A stretch of 54,199 bases of DNA, taken from contig PIWD01000005.1 of the NCBI GenBank assembly GCA_003354005.1, positions 1 to 54,199 on the forward strand, read 5' to 3'. Both the position numbers and the translations under genes were made by a program. The notes below the pieces were generated by a model that was given only the letters and a program-made list of their open reading frames with translations, was not told where the DNA came from and made no database searches. Below, piece after piece: positions 8,222 through 18,469 of this stretch. Position 1 is the first letter of the stretch; every line of letters starts with the position of its first letter. This stretch comes from Gammaproteobacteria bacterium. Lineage in GTDB: Bacteria; Pseudomonadota; Gammaproteobacteria; PIWD01.

Positions 8222-9710
8222 GGTCAATATTAACAATCCTGCGAAGATAAGGCAACAAGTCAGTTGCCAATAGACCACGCTCACCGCCTTCAAGTGCAGC
8301 TAAATCAGCCGCTTTTGAGTGCAATAAGACACCCACTTTTGCAGCTTGCAATAAGGTTAAACCCTGTGCCACCAAACCAGCAAGTGTACCAGTTAAAATG
8401 TCACCCATACCACCACTTGCCATACCTGGATTACCACCCGTACAGAGATAAAGTGAGTCTGAGAAACCCTTGACAAGCGTCCCTGCCCCTTTTAAGACAC
8501 AAACACCACCGTAGCGTTTTTGTATCGTAGAAACACTATGAAATCGGTCAATTTGAATCTCAGAGACAGAGCAATCCAACATACGTGCCGCTTCACCTGG
8601 ATGGGGTGTCAGCAACCAATGTTTGTAATGCAATTGCTCCTGTTTGGCCAACAAATTTAAAGCATCTGCATCAATGACCATCACTTTTTTTAATTTTAAG
8701 ACGTAATCCAATAAATTCTGCGCCCAAGTATCTTCTCCTAGACCAGGGCCAATTGCGACAATGCTAGCCTTTTCTAAGAGTTGATCGATGTCACCAGCTT
8801 TTTCGACACCATGACACATTAACTCTGGCCTGACGCCCATTACAATGTTAATATGTTCTGGTCGTGTTGCAACACTTACCAGGCCAGCACCAACACGTGC
8901 TGCTGCTGCAGCCGCCATACATATAGCCCCCCCCATCCCATAGTTGCCACCAATCAATAATACATGGCCACAATACCCCTTGTGGACATTACGAGGACGT
9001 GCAGGTAAATGCTTATGAATCAAGCTATCTCCTAAGCAGATCGCAACTGATTTTAAATTTAAATTACGGTAAAACTGTTCTGTTAAACCTAGTGTGTCTA
9101 GAATGACTTCTCCACAACACACTGGCCCTAGAGCCGTAAATAAACCCTGTTTCAGCAACATAAAAGTCACTGTCTTATCGGCATAGATGGATATACCAAG
9201 TGCTTGACCTGTATCTGCATCTAATCCTGAAGGGACATCAATCGATAAAACAGGAGTTGCAATATGATTTATAGCAATCATTGCTTTGAGATAATCTCCT
9301 CCTATCTCCCCGTGCAATCCTATACCTAAAATGGCATCAATGATAAGGTCTGCCTGTTCCAGCAATGCGTTAGTAAATGGTTGACAGGTAATGCCATCCT
9401 TTTGGCACTGATAGGCCATCTGATAGACCAAACCAGTCAATTCATTTAGGGGTGAGAAATGCAGGATGGTAACATCTAGGCCACGTCCTTTAGCAAGCCG
9501 TGCGAGTACATAACCATCACCTGCATTGCAACCAGAACCACATACAATACAAATCGATTGTGCTTTGGGCCAGTGTTCTAACAAAACGCGTAAAGCAGCT
9601 TCCCCTGCTCGCTGCATTAATACTTGCTCCGTTAATTTTTCTTTTTCGTAGGCAGCACGCTCTGCAATTCGTACCTGAGCAATAGTGTGTAAACAGCAGT
9701 AGACGCTCAT
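8217..9710 (-). CDS. nnr: Bifunctional NAD(P)HX epimerase and ADP-dependent dehydratase
   Basis: This enzyme repairs hydrated NADH and NADPH: the N-terminal half epimerises NAD(P)HX and the C-terminal half dehydrates the S form using ADP. The 497-residue product has the YjeF N-domain (about 1-215; [27 protein letters not shown]) and the carbohydrate-kinase-like C-domain (about 225-495; [23 protein letters not shown]). ATG 9710 overlaps the orn stop as ATGA, so translation is probably coupled. The frame continues 15 codons upstream, but the conserved N-terminus begins here. tsaE, normally next, is absent. Confidence 0.95.
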   Translation of the reverse strand: MSVYCCLHTIAQVRIAERAAYEKEKLTEQVLMQRAGEAALRVLLEHWPKAQSICIVCGSGCNAGDGYVLARLAKGRGLDVTILHFSPLNELTGLVYQMAYQCQKDGITCQPFTNALLEQADLIIDAILGIGLHGEIGGDYLKAMIAINHIATPVLSIDVPSGLDADTGQALGISIYADKTVTFMLLKQGLFTALGPVCCGEVILDTLGLTEQFYRNLNLKSVAICLGDSLIHKHLPARPRNVHKGYCGHVLLIGGNYGMGGAICMAAAAAARVGAGLVSVATRPEHINIVMGVRPELMCHGVEKAGDIDQLLEKASIVAIGPGLGEDTWAQNLLDYVLKLKKVMVIDADALNLLAKQEQLHYKHWLLTPHPGEAARMLDCSVSEIQIDRFHSVSTIQKRYGGVCVLKGAGTLVKGFSDSLYLCTGGNPGMASGGMGDILTGTLAGLVAQGLTLLQAAKVGVLLHSKAADLAALEGGERGLLATDLLPYLRRIVNIDP

Positions 9711-10279
9711 TGATCTTCCGATAGTCTTGGCTTTGATAATTCTTCTGCAAAACAATGTTCACGGTAATAACGCAATTCCTCAATTGAATCATAAACATCT
9801 TGCATTGCCAAATGTGCTCCCCTTTTATTCATGGATTTGGAAAGCTTAGGTGCCCAATACCGTGTTAGCATTTTCAAAGAACTCACATCTATATGTCGAT
9901 AATGAAAATAGGCTTCTAATTCTGGCATACAGCGATAGAGGAAACGGCGATCTTGACAGATGCTATTGCCACACATCGGAGAAGACTTAAATGGTACATA
10001 CGACCGAATAAAATCTAATGTCGCTTGTTCTGCTTTTTCAACGCTTATCTGACTGGCGCGTACACGATCGACTAACCCTGATTGCGTATGCTGTTTGGTA
10101 TTCCACGCATCCATTCCCATCAACTTCTGCTCTGGTTGCGAAACCGCATATACTGGCCCTTCAGCAACAATATTAAGATCAGTATCCGTAATAATCGTAG
10201 CAATTTCTAAAATAGCATCATGATCAACATCGAGTCCCGTCATCTCTAAGTCAATCCAAATTAATCGCTTACTTGCCAT
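9707..10279 (-). CDS. orn: Oligoribonuclease
   Basis: Orn is the 3'-5' exoribonuclease that degrades di- to pentanucleotides at the end of mRNA and c-di-GMP decay. The 190-residue protein is a DEDDh exonuclease: Asp and Glu in [10 protein letters not shown] near the N-terminus, Asp in CQDRRFLYR, and His and Asp in [15 protein letters not shown]. The start chosen (ATG 10279) gives the family N-terminus MASKRLIW; an AAAGGAGG lies a rather long 11 bases upstream. It is first in the orn-nnr unit and divergent from clpA. Confidence 0.96.
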   Translation of the reverse strand: MASKRLIWIDLEMTGLDVDHDAILEIATIITDTDLNIVAEGPVYAVSQPEQKLMGMDAWNTKQHTQSGLVDRVRASQISVEKAEQATLDFIRSYVPFKSSPMCGNSICQDRRFLYRCMPELEAYFHYRHIDVSSLKMLTRYWAPKLSKSMNKRGAHLAMQDVYDSIEELRYYREHCFAEELSKPRLSEDQ

Positions 10280-10469
10280 AATAGGCACAACCTCCTTTAA
10301 GGTACTACAAACAACCAAACCAGCGCGATAGTCTAATCGATGTTCTTGATATTAGCAAGCCATAGCCCAAACTTTTAAAAGAATTGTAATAACGTTCTGT
10401 AAAAACCAAGCAAAGCACAAAATATGACCTATATTAAATGTAGGATCATTACAAAAAAGGAATGACATA

Positions 10470-12752
10470 ATGTTTAATAAATCACTACATATCTCTCTTA
10501 ACACTGCATTTCAATACGCACAGCAGCAGCATCATAGTAGAGTTACGATTAATCATCTCATGCTGGCTCTCTTGGACGATATTGAAATAATTACATTTCT
10601 AAAAAATAACTACCAATGTAATATTCAAAAGCTACGCAATGCGTTGACAGAGATACTCAACGCAGAAAAAAGTACCGCCACTGGACAACGTGCTACTCAC
10701 CTTGATGCTGCTTTGCAAAATATTCTACAGCAAACCTTCCAAGAAAATGTACTACAAAAAACAGAGATTAATAGTTTTGATATACTATTGGCTATTTTAG
10801 TTGATGGGCAAAGTCAGGCAGCACAACTACTTCTTCAAGAAAATATAACAGTACAGTCTTTCCGTAAGCTTATCCAACAAGAAGACATATCCATGCAAGG
10901 TTTTGATACCAATTTTGAACAATTACAAATCAACCAAGAAGATACGACTCTTTTTGATACCATGCCCCCTAAAAAAGAAAGTGTACTAAAACAATATGCC
11001 ATTAATTTAAATGAGTGCGCCGAAAAAAACAAACTTGATCCTCTAATTGGGCGTCAAGAAGAACTGGATCGGTGCATTCAGATACTCTGTCGTCGTCGCA
11101 AAAATAATCCTTTGTTAGTAGGTGATGCTGGCGTTGGTAAAACAGCTATTGCAGAAGGATTAGCACAACGTATTGTCAGTGGTACTAATGTGCCACCATT
11201 ACTAAAAAACTCTATTATTTATGCACTAGATCTCGCTTCACTGATTGCTGGTACAAAATACCGTGGCGATTTTGAAAAACGCTTTAAAGAATTATTTTAT
11301 GAGTTGGAACATGCGCCCAATACCATTTTATTTATCGATGAAATACATACACTTATTGGAGCTGGCTCTTCTTCTGGTGGCTCTGTTGATGCGGCTAATT
11401 TAATTAAACCATTGTTGGGTTCTTATAATAATATTCGCTGTATCGGTGCAACTACACATCAAGAATACCGCGCCATTTTTGTAAAAGATTCAGCCCTCAA
11501 TCGACGTTTTCAGAAGGTTGATATTGAAGAGCCATCCATTGCAGATACGTATCAAATTTTAAATGGGCTAAAACATACTATGGAAAATCATCATCACGTT
11601 AAATTCACTCACTGTGCTATCGAATCAACAGCCAAACTAGCGAAAAGATATATCCATGATCGCAAATTACCAGATGTGGCTATTGATATCATTGATGAAG
11701 CAGGTGCGTATCAAAATATGATCAATAAGGACGTAAATAGCAAGGCCATCAAAACCATTTGTATGAAAGATATTGAAAAAATTGTAGCAAAAATAGCAAA
11801 AATGCCAATTGAACATGTCATACAAAATGAAAATCAAACCTTGAGGAGCTTAGAAAAGAATCTAAAGAAAAAGATTTTTGGTCAAAATCAAGCGATTGAA
11901 GAAATTTGCAGTTCGATGAACCTGTCCCGATCTGGGCTACAGGACGTAAAACGACCAATTGGAAATTTTCTATTCGCTGGCTCAACTGGTGTTGGAAAAA
12001 CAGAAACAGCACGCCAATTAGCAAATTTACTCGCTATCCCACTGATTCGGTTTGATATGTCGGAGTACATGGAGCGTCATGCCGTATCAAGACTTATCGG
12101 TTCCCCTCCAGGGTACGTAGGACACGAAAAAGGGGGATTGCTCACTGAAGCAATTAATCGGAATCCTCACAGTGTGTTATTGTTAGATGAAATCGAAAAA
12201 GCACATATCGATATCTACAATGTGATGCTGCAAATTATGGACTATGGCACACTAACCGATAGTAACGGTGAAACAGCTAATTTTACAGATGTGGTAATCA
12301 TTATGACCACCAATGCTGGTGCACAAAACTTAGAACGTCTTTCACCTGGCTTCAGTAATGAAAAACCGACTGACAGTATGTTAATGGACATTAAAAAGGC
12401 TTTTTCCCCCGAGTTCCGTAATCGTTTAGACGCAATCGTAAAGTTTAACCCTTTGAAAAAGGTACATATCAACCATGTCATTAATACCTTGTTGGATGAT
12501 TTAGAAAATCAGCTCAAGGAAAAAAATATTGCTTTGATTACGACAACACCAGCCCGACATTGGTTAATCCGACACGGCTACGATTCTAATATGGGTGCAA
12601 GACCCATGCATCGACTCATTGCCGAAAAGATCAAAAAACCACTTGCCAACGAAATTTTATTTGGAAACCTAACAAGAGGTGGATGCGCTAAAATAATGAT
12701 TAAAGCTAATCAGTTAGAGTTAAATTATAATGCGAGTGCTGTACAGCACTAA
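10470..12752 (+). CDS. clpA: ATP-dependent Clp protease ATP-binding subunit ClpA
   Basis: ClpA is the hexameric AAA+ unfoldase that feeds substrates to ClpP. The 760-residue protein has a double Clp N-domain (about 1-145), AAA1 with Walker A GDAGVGKT at 218 and Walker [10 protein letters not shown], and AAA2 with GSTGVGKT at 504 and [11 protein letters not shown]. No ClpC/ClpB-type middle domain is seen. Where ClpA normally has the ClpP-docking IGL tripeptide, this protein has Pro626-Gly627-Phe628. The N-end-rule adaptor gene clpS, usually just upstream, is absent from the 150 bp before the start. AAGGA precedes the ATG. Confidence 0.95.
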   Translation: MFNKSLHISLNTAFQYAQQQHHSRVTINHLMLALLDDIEIITFLKNNYQCNIQKLRNALTEILNAEKSTATGQRATHLDAALQNILQQTFQENVLQKTEINSFDILLAILVDGQSQAAQLLLQENITVQSFRKLIQQEDISMQGFDTNFEQLQINQEDTTLFDTMPPKKESVLKQYAINLNECAEKNKLDPLIGRQEELDRCIQILCRRRKNNPLLVGDAGVGKTAIAEGLAQRIVSGTNVPPLLKNSIIYALDLASLIAGTKYRGDFEKRFKELFYELEHAPNTILFIDEIHTLIGAGSSSGGSVDAANLIKPLLGSYNNIRCIGATTHQEYRAIFVKDSALNRRFQKVDIEEPSIADTYQILNGLKHTMENHHHVKFTHCAIESTAKLAKRYIHDRKLPDVAIDIIDEAGAYQNMINKDVNSKAIKTICMKDIEKIVAKIAKMPIEHVIQNENQTLRSLEKNLKKKIFGQNQAIEEICSSMNLSRSGLQDVKRPIGNFLFAGSTGVGKTETARQLANLLAIPLIRFDMSEYMERHAVSRLIGSPPGYVGHEKGGLLTEAINRNPHSVLLLDEIEKAHIDIYNVMLQIMDYGTLTDSNGETANFTDVVIIMTTNAGAQNLERLSPGFSNEKPTDSMLMDIKKAFSPEFRNRLDAIVKFNPLKKVHINHVINTLLDDLENQLKEKNIALITTTPARHWLIRHGYDSNMGARPMHRLIAEKIKKPLANEILFGNLTRGGCAKIMIKANQLELNYNASAVQH

Positions 12753-12814
12753 TTACACGCCCATTATCTGACAGGAAAGCCAATTCCTGGACTTCCTGTA
12801 TACTAACCCACTGG

Positions 12815-12842
12815 TTTACAAGCTCAAAAACTTTGCTAGAAT
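12815..12842 (+). promoter_or_regulatory. Likely sigma70 promoter of pepP
   Basis: TTTACA (12815-12820), a 16-bp spacer and TAGAAT (12837-12842), preceded by TGC as an extended -10. It lies about 80 bp upstream of the pepP start and after the clpA stop. Confidence 0.45.
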
Positions 12843-12925
12843 AGTGGTCGTAGAATCAATAAATTGCCACTGTCCAAACATCAATGGAATCATACAGATT
12901 GGCACACTCATCTTTTGGAATGATA

Positions 12926-14230
12926 ATGGATAAACCGATCGACATACAACCTAGTGATTTTGCCACAAGGCGACAGAATTTACTGAAAAAAATAAACCAT
13001 AATGACATTATTTTATTGCAGTCTGCACAAGTACAGTTCCGCAATGGTGATATAAATCATATCTTTTATCAAGACGCTGATTTCTATTACCTAACAGGAC
13101 TCAATCAACCAGATATGTTGCTGTTGCTACACAAAGATACCACAGAAAATCTCTTTGTTTTATTTATGTCGCAAACACAATCAAAAAAAGATGAATGCTT
13201 TCTAGGTAACTTGCCGAGCATAGAGAAAATTTGCCAACAATCAACCGCAAAAATAGTATTACCACTTGAAAAATTATCTGAATACTGCAAAGCCTTGATC
13301 AAGGAGGATACACAAGTTTATACACCGCCCACCTTCCCTCACAGTTGGGCAATGCAGCACTTAGACCTACAGCCACCCCACCAGATAAAAAATATTCGGC
13401 CTTTAATTCATGAAATGCGCCTAATTAAAACACCCTCTGAATTGGCACTGATGCGTTACGCTATTCATATTTCATGCCGTGCACACATAAGAGCCATGCA
13501 ATATTGCAAACCAGGCTGTTATGAATATGAAATAGAAGCGGAGTTACAGCATGAGTTTAATTCCCATGACTGCCGTTTTGCAGCTTATCCTAGTATTGTC
13601 GCTGGTGCTAATCGCGCAAATATCTTGCATTATCAAAATAACCATGCACAACTACATAAGGGTGATTTACTACTCATCGATGCTGGAGCAAATTATCATT
13701 ACTATAATGCTGATATCACTCGAACTTTTCCCGTTGATGGCCACTTTACTGCCATACAACGTGATCTGTACCAAGCTGTCCTACACACCCAACAAGCTGT
13801 GATCAACATAATCCAACCTGGTATCACCTGGACAAACCTCGAAGTAACAGCCGAACAAGCCATCACCGAAAATCTCATCGACCTAGGCATATTATCTGGA
13901 TCACTCGAGCAACAACTTGAAATAAAAGCCTATAGAACATACTTTATGCATGGTATCGGACATTGGTTGGGTATGGATGTACATGATGTTGGCGACTACC
14001 AAATCAACAATGAAATAAAACGTGAAGAACGCATCCTGCAGGCTGGTATGGTATTTACCGTTGAACCAGGAATCTATATCCGAGACGATAATAAAACAGT
14101 TGACAGGAAATGGTTAGGAAAAGGGATACGTATAGAAGACAATATTTTGGTCACCACAGACGGCTGTGAAATTCTATCGAAAACCCTGCCAAAACAAATT
14201 AATGCCATTGAAACGCTTATGCAAAATTGA
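12926..14230 (+). CDS. pepP: Xaa-Pro aminopeptidase (aminopeptidase P)
   Basis: This cytosolic dimetal peptidase removes an N-terminal residue preceding proline. The 434-residue product has the N-terminal creatinase-like domain (about 5-135) and a pita-bread catalytic domain (about 165-425). All five metal ligands are visible: Asp in LLIDAGANYH, Asp in NADITRTFP, His in MHGIGHWLGMDVHD, Glu in FTVEPGIYI and Glu in GIRIEDNILV. The frame is open 14 codons upstream, but ATG 12926 gives the family N-terminus and follows TTTGGA. ATG 12920 is a possible alternative. It appears to be monocistronic. Confidence 0.95.
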   Translation: MDKPIDIQPSDFATRRQNLLKKINHNDIILLQSAQVQFRNGDINHIFYQDADFYYLTGLNQPDMLLLLHKDTTENLFVLFMSQTQSKKDECFLGNLPSIEKICQQSTAKIVLPLEKLSEYCKALIKEDTQVYTPPTFPHSWAMQHLDLQPPHQIKNIRPLIHEMRLIKTPSELALMRYAIHISCRAHIRAMQYCKPGCYEYEIEAELQHEFNSHDCRFAAYPSIVAGANRANILHYQNNHAQLHKGDLLLIDAGANYHYYNADITRTFPVDGHFTAIQRDLYQAVLHTQQAVINIIQPGITWTNLEVTAEQAITENLIDLGILSGSLEQQLEIKAYRTYFMHGIGHWLGMDVHDVGDYQINNEIKREERILQAGMVFTVEPGIYIRDDNKTVDRKWLGKGIRIEDNILVTTDGCEILSKTLPKQINAIETLMQN

Positions 14231-14389
14231 TTCTTTTTCAGCAATACCTTATGACTTATTATCAGAAGTTCATTTTTCCCACTTACTTTTCTACATAAAA
14301 AAGTGCACATCCTACTTGACTTTTCCATTGGGGGTATATTACACTACGGGAACTGGCTTGGTGGTAAGCAAGTTATAATGGTTTTTTAA

Positions 14390-15235
14390 ATGGATAGTTT
14401 TGGTATGATGGGTGAACGTTTGAATAACGAGTTGAGAGGTGGTATCACTTACAGGATGGCGGAGCGGTACGCGCCCATCTTATCCCCAATAGCCGTTGTC
14501 CTTGCAGCATTCGTGGGTTCTCTCTTTTTCCCTGCTGTATTAGGTTTGCTCATTCTTACACTGCTCGTCTGCATATTCAATGTTGCCTCTGGCAAGCATC
14601 TAGATACTTCTTATCTGTTTATATCTCTTGCAGCACTTCTTGCCGTAAGTGCTTCTAGTTTGATAACCACTATTTTAGTGATCGCTATTTTATGTTCCGC
14701 GAGTTATTCCATGTGTGGAAAGTTTCCCACCACTAATCAAGAACAGAATACAACAGAGGTTAAGTTTGGGATTAAGTTTGGGGTCAAGATAAAGTTGTAC
14801 ATACCCTTATTAGCCATCGGAGTCTTTGCCATTGCGACATTTGTAGGTCAACTCTTTGCCCCTGCTATGTTAATAGCACTCCTTCTTACACTGCTCACCT
14901 CCATAGTCAGTATTATCAGTAGCGAACATGACTTTAATGCTTCTTGTCTGACTATCCCTTTTGCGACACTTCTTATTATACTTGCTGTGTTCAGCCCTAT
15001 GCTCCTTGTTTTATGCACTTGTCTATATTTCGGAGGTTATTTCGCGTATAAAATATTTGTGAAGAAAGTAACACCTGCTTCTGAGGCATCCACAAGCATG
15101 GACAATAGTGTGAGTCTTTCACATACTTTTTGCAGTAAAGCCATGATGCACTATATTGGTTCTTTTTGCATTAGAGGTGCTGGCAATAATGCTCACCACA
15201 TACAACAAGGACATAATCTAGATTCTTCTCAATAA
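14390..15235 (+). CDS. Multi-pass membrane protein with an internal tandem duplication
   Basis: The 281-residue product is not recognised. Residues 27-112 and 137-223 are diverged copies of one module of about 86 residues, joined by a Lys/Gly-rich linker (KFGIKFGVKIK). About 26 of 58 comparable positions match with a single one-residue gap; shared signatures are FVGxLFxPA, LTLL, a Ser/His pair and IxxAxLL. Each copy has about three hydrophobic spans, so six are expected in all. A polar C-terminal tail of about 55 residues follows. No clear ribosome binding site precedes ATG 14390; Met6, Met7 or Met23 are possible starts. It sits alone between pepP and uvrD. Confidence 0.7.
   Translation: MDSFGMMGERLNNELRGGITYRMAERYAPILSPIAVVLAAFVGSLFFPAVLGLLILTLLVCIFNVASGKHLDTSYLFISLAALLAVSASSLITTILVIAILCSASYSMCGKFPTTNQEQNTTEVKFGIKFGVKIKLYIPLLAIGVFAIATFVGQLFAPAMLIALLLTLLTSIVSIISSEHDFNASCLTIPFATLLIILAVFSPMLLVLCTCLYFGGYFAYKIFVKKVTPASEASTSMDNSVSLSHTFCSKAMMHYIGSFCIRGAGNNAHHIQQGHNLDSSQ
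14468..14725 (+). repeat. Internal repeat copy 1 of the 281-aa membrane protein
   Basis: This encodes residues 27-112, beginning YAPIL. It is homologous to 14798-15058 at protein level; at DNA level only short blocks such as TTCTTACACTGCTC remain identical, so the duplication is old. Confidence 0.65.
14798..15058 (+). repeat. Internal repeat copy 2 of the 281-aa membrane protein
   Basis: This encodes residues 137-223, beginning YIPLL. It aligns with copy 1, with one extra residue after the shared histidine. Confidence 0.65.
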
Positions 15236-15415
15236 TATATCACCCGTGGTTTTGTGAATTTCCCCTTGTGCGTGCCTACATGAAGGATATTCTACACAAG
15301 TGATTAACAACCTATTTCTGGTATGTAGACTATCATATCAGAGATGGCAAGGTTTCCAAATTTAAATCACAAACTAAAAAACACCCATTAAATAGCTCTG
15401 CATCTTCAGAATAAC

Positions 15416-15444
15416 CTGCAATATTTCGTAATTACTGTTACAAT
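15416..15444 (+). promoter_or_regulatory. Likely extended -10 promoter of uvrD
   Basis: TGTTACAAT (15436-15444) is a good extended -10. A weak -35, CTGCAA (15416-15421), lies 17 bp upstream. It sits about 50 bp before the uvrD start. Confidence 0.4.
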
Positions 15445-15455
15445 GGAGTATTAGG

Positions 15456-15470
15456 TTGATATTCTATCAA
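15456..15470. promoter_or_regulatory. Perfect dyad between the uvrD promoter and start
   Basis: TTGATA-TTC-TATCAA is a perfect inverted repeat with 6-bp arms, about 12 bp after the -10 and 23 bp before the start codon, where a repressor would bind. It does not match the LexA box CTGT-N8-ACAG. No regulator is identified. Confidence 0.35.
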
Positions 15471-15493
15471 TAAATTACTACGAGGGTACATGC

Positions 15494-17710
15494 GTGTTGG
15501 ACTTAGTCAATCTTGATGTTACTTCACTAAATGAACGGCAGTTAGCCGCAGTAACAACGTCATCGAAACGCCTATTGGTATTAGCAGGGGCTGGTAGTGG
15601 CAAAACACGCGTGCTGGTAATGCGGTTCACAAAATTGATAATGGAATCACAGTTGTCACCTTATGAAATTCTAGCTGTAACCTTTACCAACAAAGCTGCA
15701 CGTGAAATGAAACAGCGCATTGAATCGATGCTTGGACAGACCTTGCATGGTGCTTGGGTTGGAACATTTCATAATATTGCGCTACGTCTACTGCGCCTGC
15801 ACGCTAAAGAAGCTGGTTTACCTGCCCAATTTCAAGTCATTGATAGTGATGACCAAGTACGTGTTTTACGCCGTATTCAGAAAGACCTAGCATTTGATGA
15901 ACAAAAATGGCCCTTAAAGCAATCGCAATCATTTATTAATCGCTGCAAAACTAAGGGATATCGTACTGATAGTCTGCAAAAAAAACAGCTTAAGTTACAA
16001 CCAGTATTATGCCAAATTTACCGCACATATGAACAGGCATGCAAGCAGCAAGGTCTAGTTGATTTTGCAGAATTACTGCTACGAAGTTACGAGCTTTTAA
16101 TGGAGAATGATACCTTGTTGGCAAACTATCGCCAACATTTTCGCCATATTTTAGTCGATGAGTTTCAAGATACAAACGATATCCAATATGCATGGCTAGA
16201 ATGTCTATTGAGTAGCAATAATTCTTTTGTTGCAGTAGGTGATGATGATCAGGCTATTTATAGCTGGCGTGGTGCTAAAGTCGAAAATATTCAAAAAATG
16301 ATCCGTGATTTTAATCAGGTTGAAGTTATCCGACTTGAACAAAATTATCGTTCAACACAGTGCATCTTGTCGGTTGCAAATGCAGTGATCAGCCGTAATA
16401 CGGTTCGTATGGGTAAAAAACTATGGACTGCTGGCGAAGAGGGCGATCTCGTCTCATTGTTCTCAGCCTCTAGCGAACAAGATGAAGCTAATTTTGTGGT
16501 TAAAAAAATAAAAATGCACCATGAAGAGGAGGGGTGTGCCTATCAGAATATGGCCATTTTTTATCGTTCAAATGCTCAGTCACGTATATTAGAAGAAACC
16601 TTGGCACGTCATGGCATGCCTTATTGTGTTTATGGTGGACTTCGCTTTTTTGAGCGTGCAGAAATTAAAGATGTACTTGCGTATTTGAGATTTATTGTAA
16701 ATCATGATGATGATGCCGCCTTAATGCGTATCATTAATTTACCACCAAGGGGAATTGGGCAACTTACAATACAACAGTTAGTCAGTGCTGCCAGTTCACA
16801 GCAATTATCACTATGGAAAGCAATAGAATGGCATTTAACCCAAGAAATTCTTCCAGCACGTGCACGCAAGGCTTTGGGTATGTTTGTACCGTTCATTGAA
16901 ACATTGACAGAACAAGTTGCCTCATTAAGTATGATGCCTGAACAGGTTGAGTGGGTCATAGAGCACAGTGGTCTTCGCGCACATTTTAAACGTCCTGGTG
17001 ATGAGTCTAGTCTTGCTCGGGTTGATAACCTGGTCGAGCTAGTTCAAGGTTCTGCGCAATTCTACATGCATTATCGGCAGGAGAAAGAACAAAAGCGACA
17101 GTCACAATCGGAGAACACGCAATTTTCATTCATGGGTAGTTTCTTGGCGCAAATTGCATTAAGTAGTGGTGAATATGGAAATCGTTTGCAAAATGATGAC
17201 TGTGTGCAGTTGATGACATTACATGCAGCTAAAGGGCTGGAATTTCAGCTTGTGTTCCTAACTGGCTTAGAGCAAGGATTGTTTCCGCATAAATTGTCAT
17301 TTGATGATAAAGTGCGTCTAGAAGAAGAGCGACGTCTTTGCTATGTAGGCATGACGCGAGCAATGAAAAAATTATACCTCACGCATGCACAAATAAGGCA
17401 TCTTTATGGTCAGAGTCATTATCATAAACCATCTATTTTTATCAATGAGATCCCCAAGGAACTATTAGATTGTACTATATCGCAAACTATATCAAAGCCA
17501 GCTAATGTCGGAAAGGTCTCTACTTCACTTAAGTCTTCATCTAAATCACCATTTAGTTTGGGGAAACGTGTGTATCATACACGTTTTGGTGAAGGTATCG
17601 TCACTAATTTTGAGGGCAAAGGTGCTTACGCACGTGTGCAAGTCCGTTTTACTAAATTAGGTTCTAAGTGGTTAGTCATTGAATATGCTAATTTGGTGGC
17701 ATTACACTAG
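15494..17710 (+). CDS. uvrD: DNA helicase II UvrD
   Basis: UvrD is the superfamily 1A 3'-5' helicase that displaces the incised strand in nucleotide excision and mismatch repair. The 738-residue protein has every SF1 motif: AGAGSGKT, FTNKAAREMK, VDEFQDTN, VGDDDQAIYSWRGA, QNYRS, LMTLHAAKGLEF and YVGMTRAM. The C-terminus ends in a KOW/Tudor-like segment (TRFGEGIV...) that contacts RNA polymerase in UvrD and PcrA. The start is GTG 15494, eight bases after GAGGG; the ATG at 15490 is out of frame. It probably acts with the MutL encoded in this window. nudE follows after 26 bp. Confidence 0.97.
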   Translation: MLDLVNLDVTSLNERQLAAVTTSSKRLLVLAGAGSGKTRVLVMRFTKLIMESQLSPYEILAVTFTNKAAREMKQRIESMLGQTLHGAWVGTFHNIALRLLRLHAKEAGLPAQFQVIDSDDQVRVLRRIQKDLAFDEQKWPLKQSQSFINRCKTKGYRTDSLQKKQLKLQPVLCQIYRTYEQACKQQGLVDFAELLLRSYELLMENDTLLANYRQHFRHILVDEFQDTNDIQYAWLECLLSSNNSFVAVGDDDQAIYSWRGAKVENIQKMIRDFNQVEVIRLEQNYRSTQCILSVANAVISRNTVRMGKKLWTAGEEGDLVSLFSASSEQDEANFVVKKIKMHHEEEGCAYQNMAIFYRSNAQSRILEETLARHGMPYCVYGGLRFFERAEIKDVLAYLRFIVNHDDDAALMRIINLPPRGIGQLTIQQLVSAASSQQLSLWKAIEWHLTQEILPARARKALGMFVPFIETLTEQVASLSMMPEQVEWVIEHSGLRAHFKRPGDESSLARVDNLVELVQGSAQFYMHYRQEKEQKRQSQSENTQFSFMGSFLAQIALSSGEYGNRLQNDDCVQLMTLHAAKGLEFQLVFLTGLEQGLFPHKLSFDDKVRLEEERRLCYVGMTRAMKKLYLTHAQIRHLYGQSHYHKPSIFINEIPKELLDCTISQTISKPANVGKVSTSLKSSSKSPFSLGKRVYHTRFGEGIVTNFEGKGAYARVQVRFTKLGSKWLVIEYANLVALH

Positions 17711-17736
17711 ATCGATTCTGGGCAACAGTTGTGAAT

Positions 17737-18270
17737 ATGGAAAAGCCATTCATTATTGAGCGAAAATGGGTAGCAAAGAGCCGTATTTTTCGTGTCGAGT
17801 CCTTGCACCTTCAATTTTCCAATGGTCAGCAACGCAACTACGAGAAAGTGTATGGGCGTGGTAATGCTGTCATGGTACTTGGTGTAACTGATCAACAGGA
17901 GGTTTTATTAGTTCGTGAATACGGGGTTGGTATCGAGGATTATTATACTGCCTTCCCACGTGGGGTTATTGATGTAGGTGAAACAGCAATTGAAGCTGCA
18001 AATCGCGAGTTACAAGAGGAAGTGGGCTATGCTGCACGTAAATTACGAGTATTGTGTTCATTAACTTCCTCTCCAGGTTACTCAGAAGAACGTATGAGTA
18101 TCGTATTAGCTGAAGGACTGTACCCTAAAAAGATGTCTGGTGATGAACCTGAGCCATTGCAGATAATACGTTGTTCACTAGATGCATTGGATGGCTTGTT
18201 GAACGATAGTGAAGTACATGAAGTACGTACTGTGACAGCAATCCATTTTCTTAAGCAATTATATAGCTAA
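17737..18270 (+). CDS. nudE: ADP compounds hydrolase NudE (Nudix)
   Basis: NudE hydrolyses ADP-ribose, NADH and Ap3A-type compounds. The 177-residue protein has one Nudix box, G-x5-E-x7-REUxEExGU, seen as GVIDVGETAIEAANRELQEE followed by VG at about residues 76-98. The flanking motifs VxSxxLxFSNG and DEPEPL are typical of NudE. GTG 17731 is an alternative start two codons upstream. It follows uvrD closely and probably shares its transcript. Confidence 0.9.
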   Translation: MEKPFIIERKWVAKSRIFRVESLHLQFSNGQQRNYEKVYGRGNAVMVLGVTDQQEVLLVREYGVGIEDYYTAFPRGVIDVGETAIEAANRELQEEVGYAARKLRVLCSLTSSPGYSEERMSIVLAEGLYPKKMSGDEPEPLQIIRCSLDALDGLLNDSEVHEVRTVTAIHFLKQLYS

Positions 18271-18365
18271 CCCACGCAAAAATGGCAGGAATTTCATTTG
18301 GATAGCCATGTTGATTTTGTTGGGCTAACAATAGTATGTTGATGAAGATTGCCAAAAATGAGCGT

Positions 18366-18400
18366 AAGACCTCCCCCCTATCTTTAGATATGGGGAGTAT
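18366..18400 (+). repeat. Second IS200/IS605-end-like hairpin
   Basis: CTCCCC (18371-18376) pairs with GGGGAG (18392-18397). Inside, TATC (18379-18382) pairs with GATA (18387-18390) around a TTTA loop. It shares the ordered blocks AAGACCTCC, TTTAG and GGGGAG with the element before amiB. No U-run follows, so it is a poor terminator for nudE. It lies in the nudE-dapA gap with no transposase nearby. Confidence 0.5.
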
Positions 18401-18469
18401 CAGTATTGCTATTCACCGATACTAAAGCTAATATAGTCTTATCAGTATGGTTATGGAGTATTTTATATT

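Noticed and set aside
14313-14350. TTGACT...TACACT as a promoter for the 281-aa membrane gene
   Set aside because: The 18-bp spacing and weak -10 make it marginal, and other A/T-rich hexamers nearby fit equally well.
15436-15452. LexA box near the uvrD promoter (CTGT at 15435)
   Set aside because: The required ACAG half-site eight bases later is absent.
18366-18400. Hairpin after nudE as a rho-independent terminator
   Set aside because: No U-run follows on either strand, and its sequence matches the amiB hairpin, so a repeat element is the better explanation.
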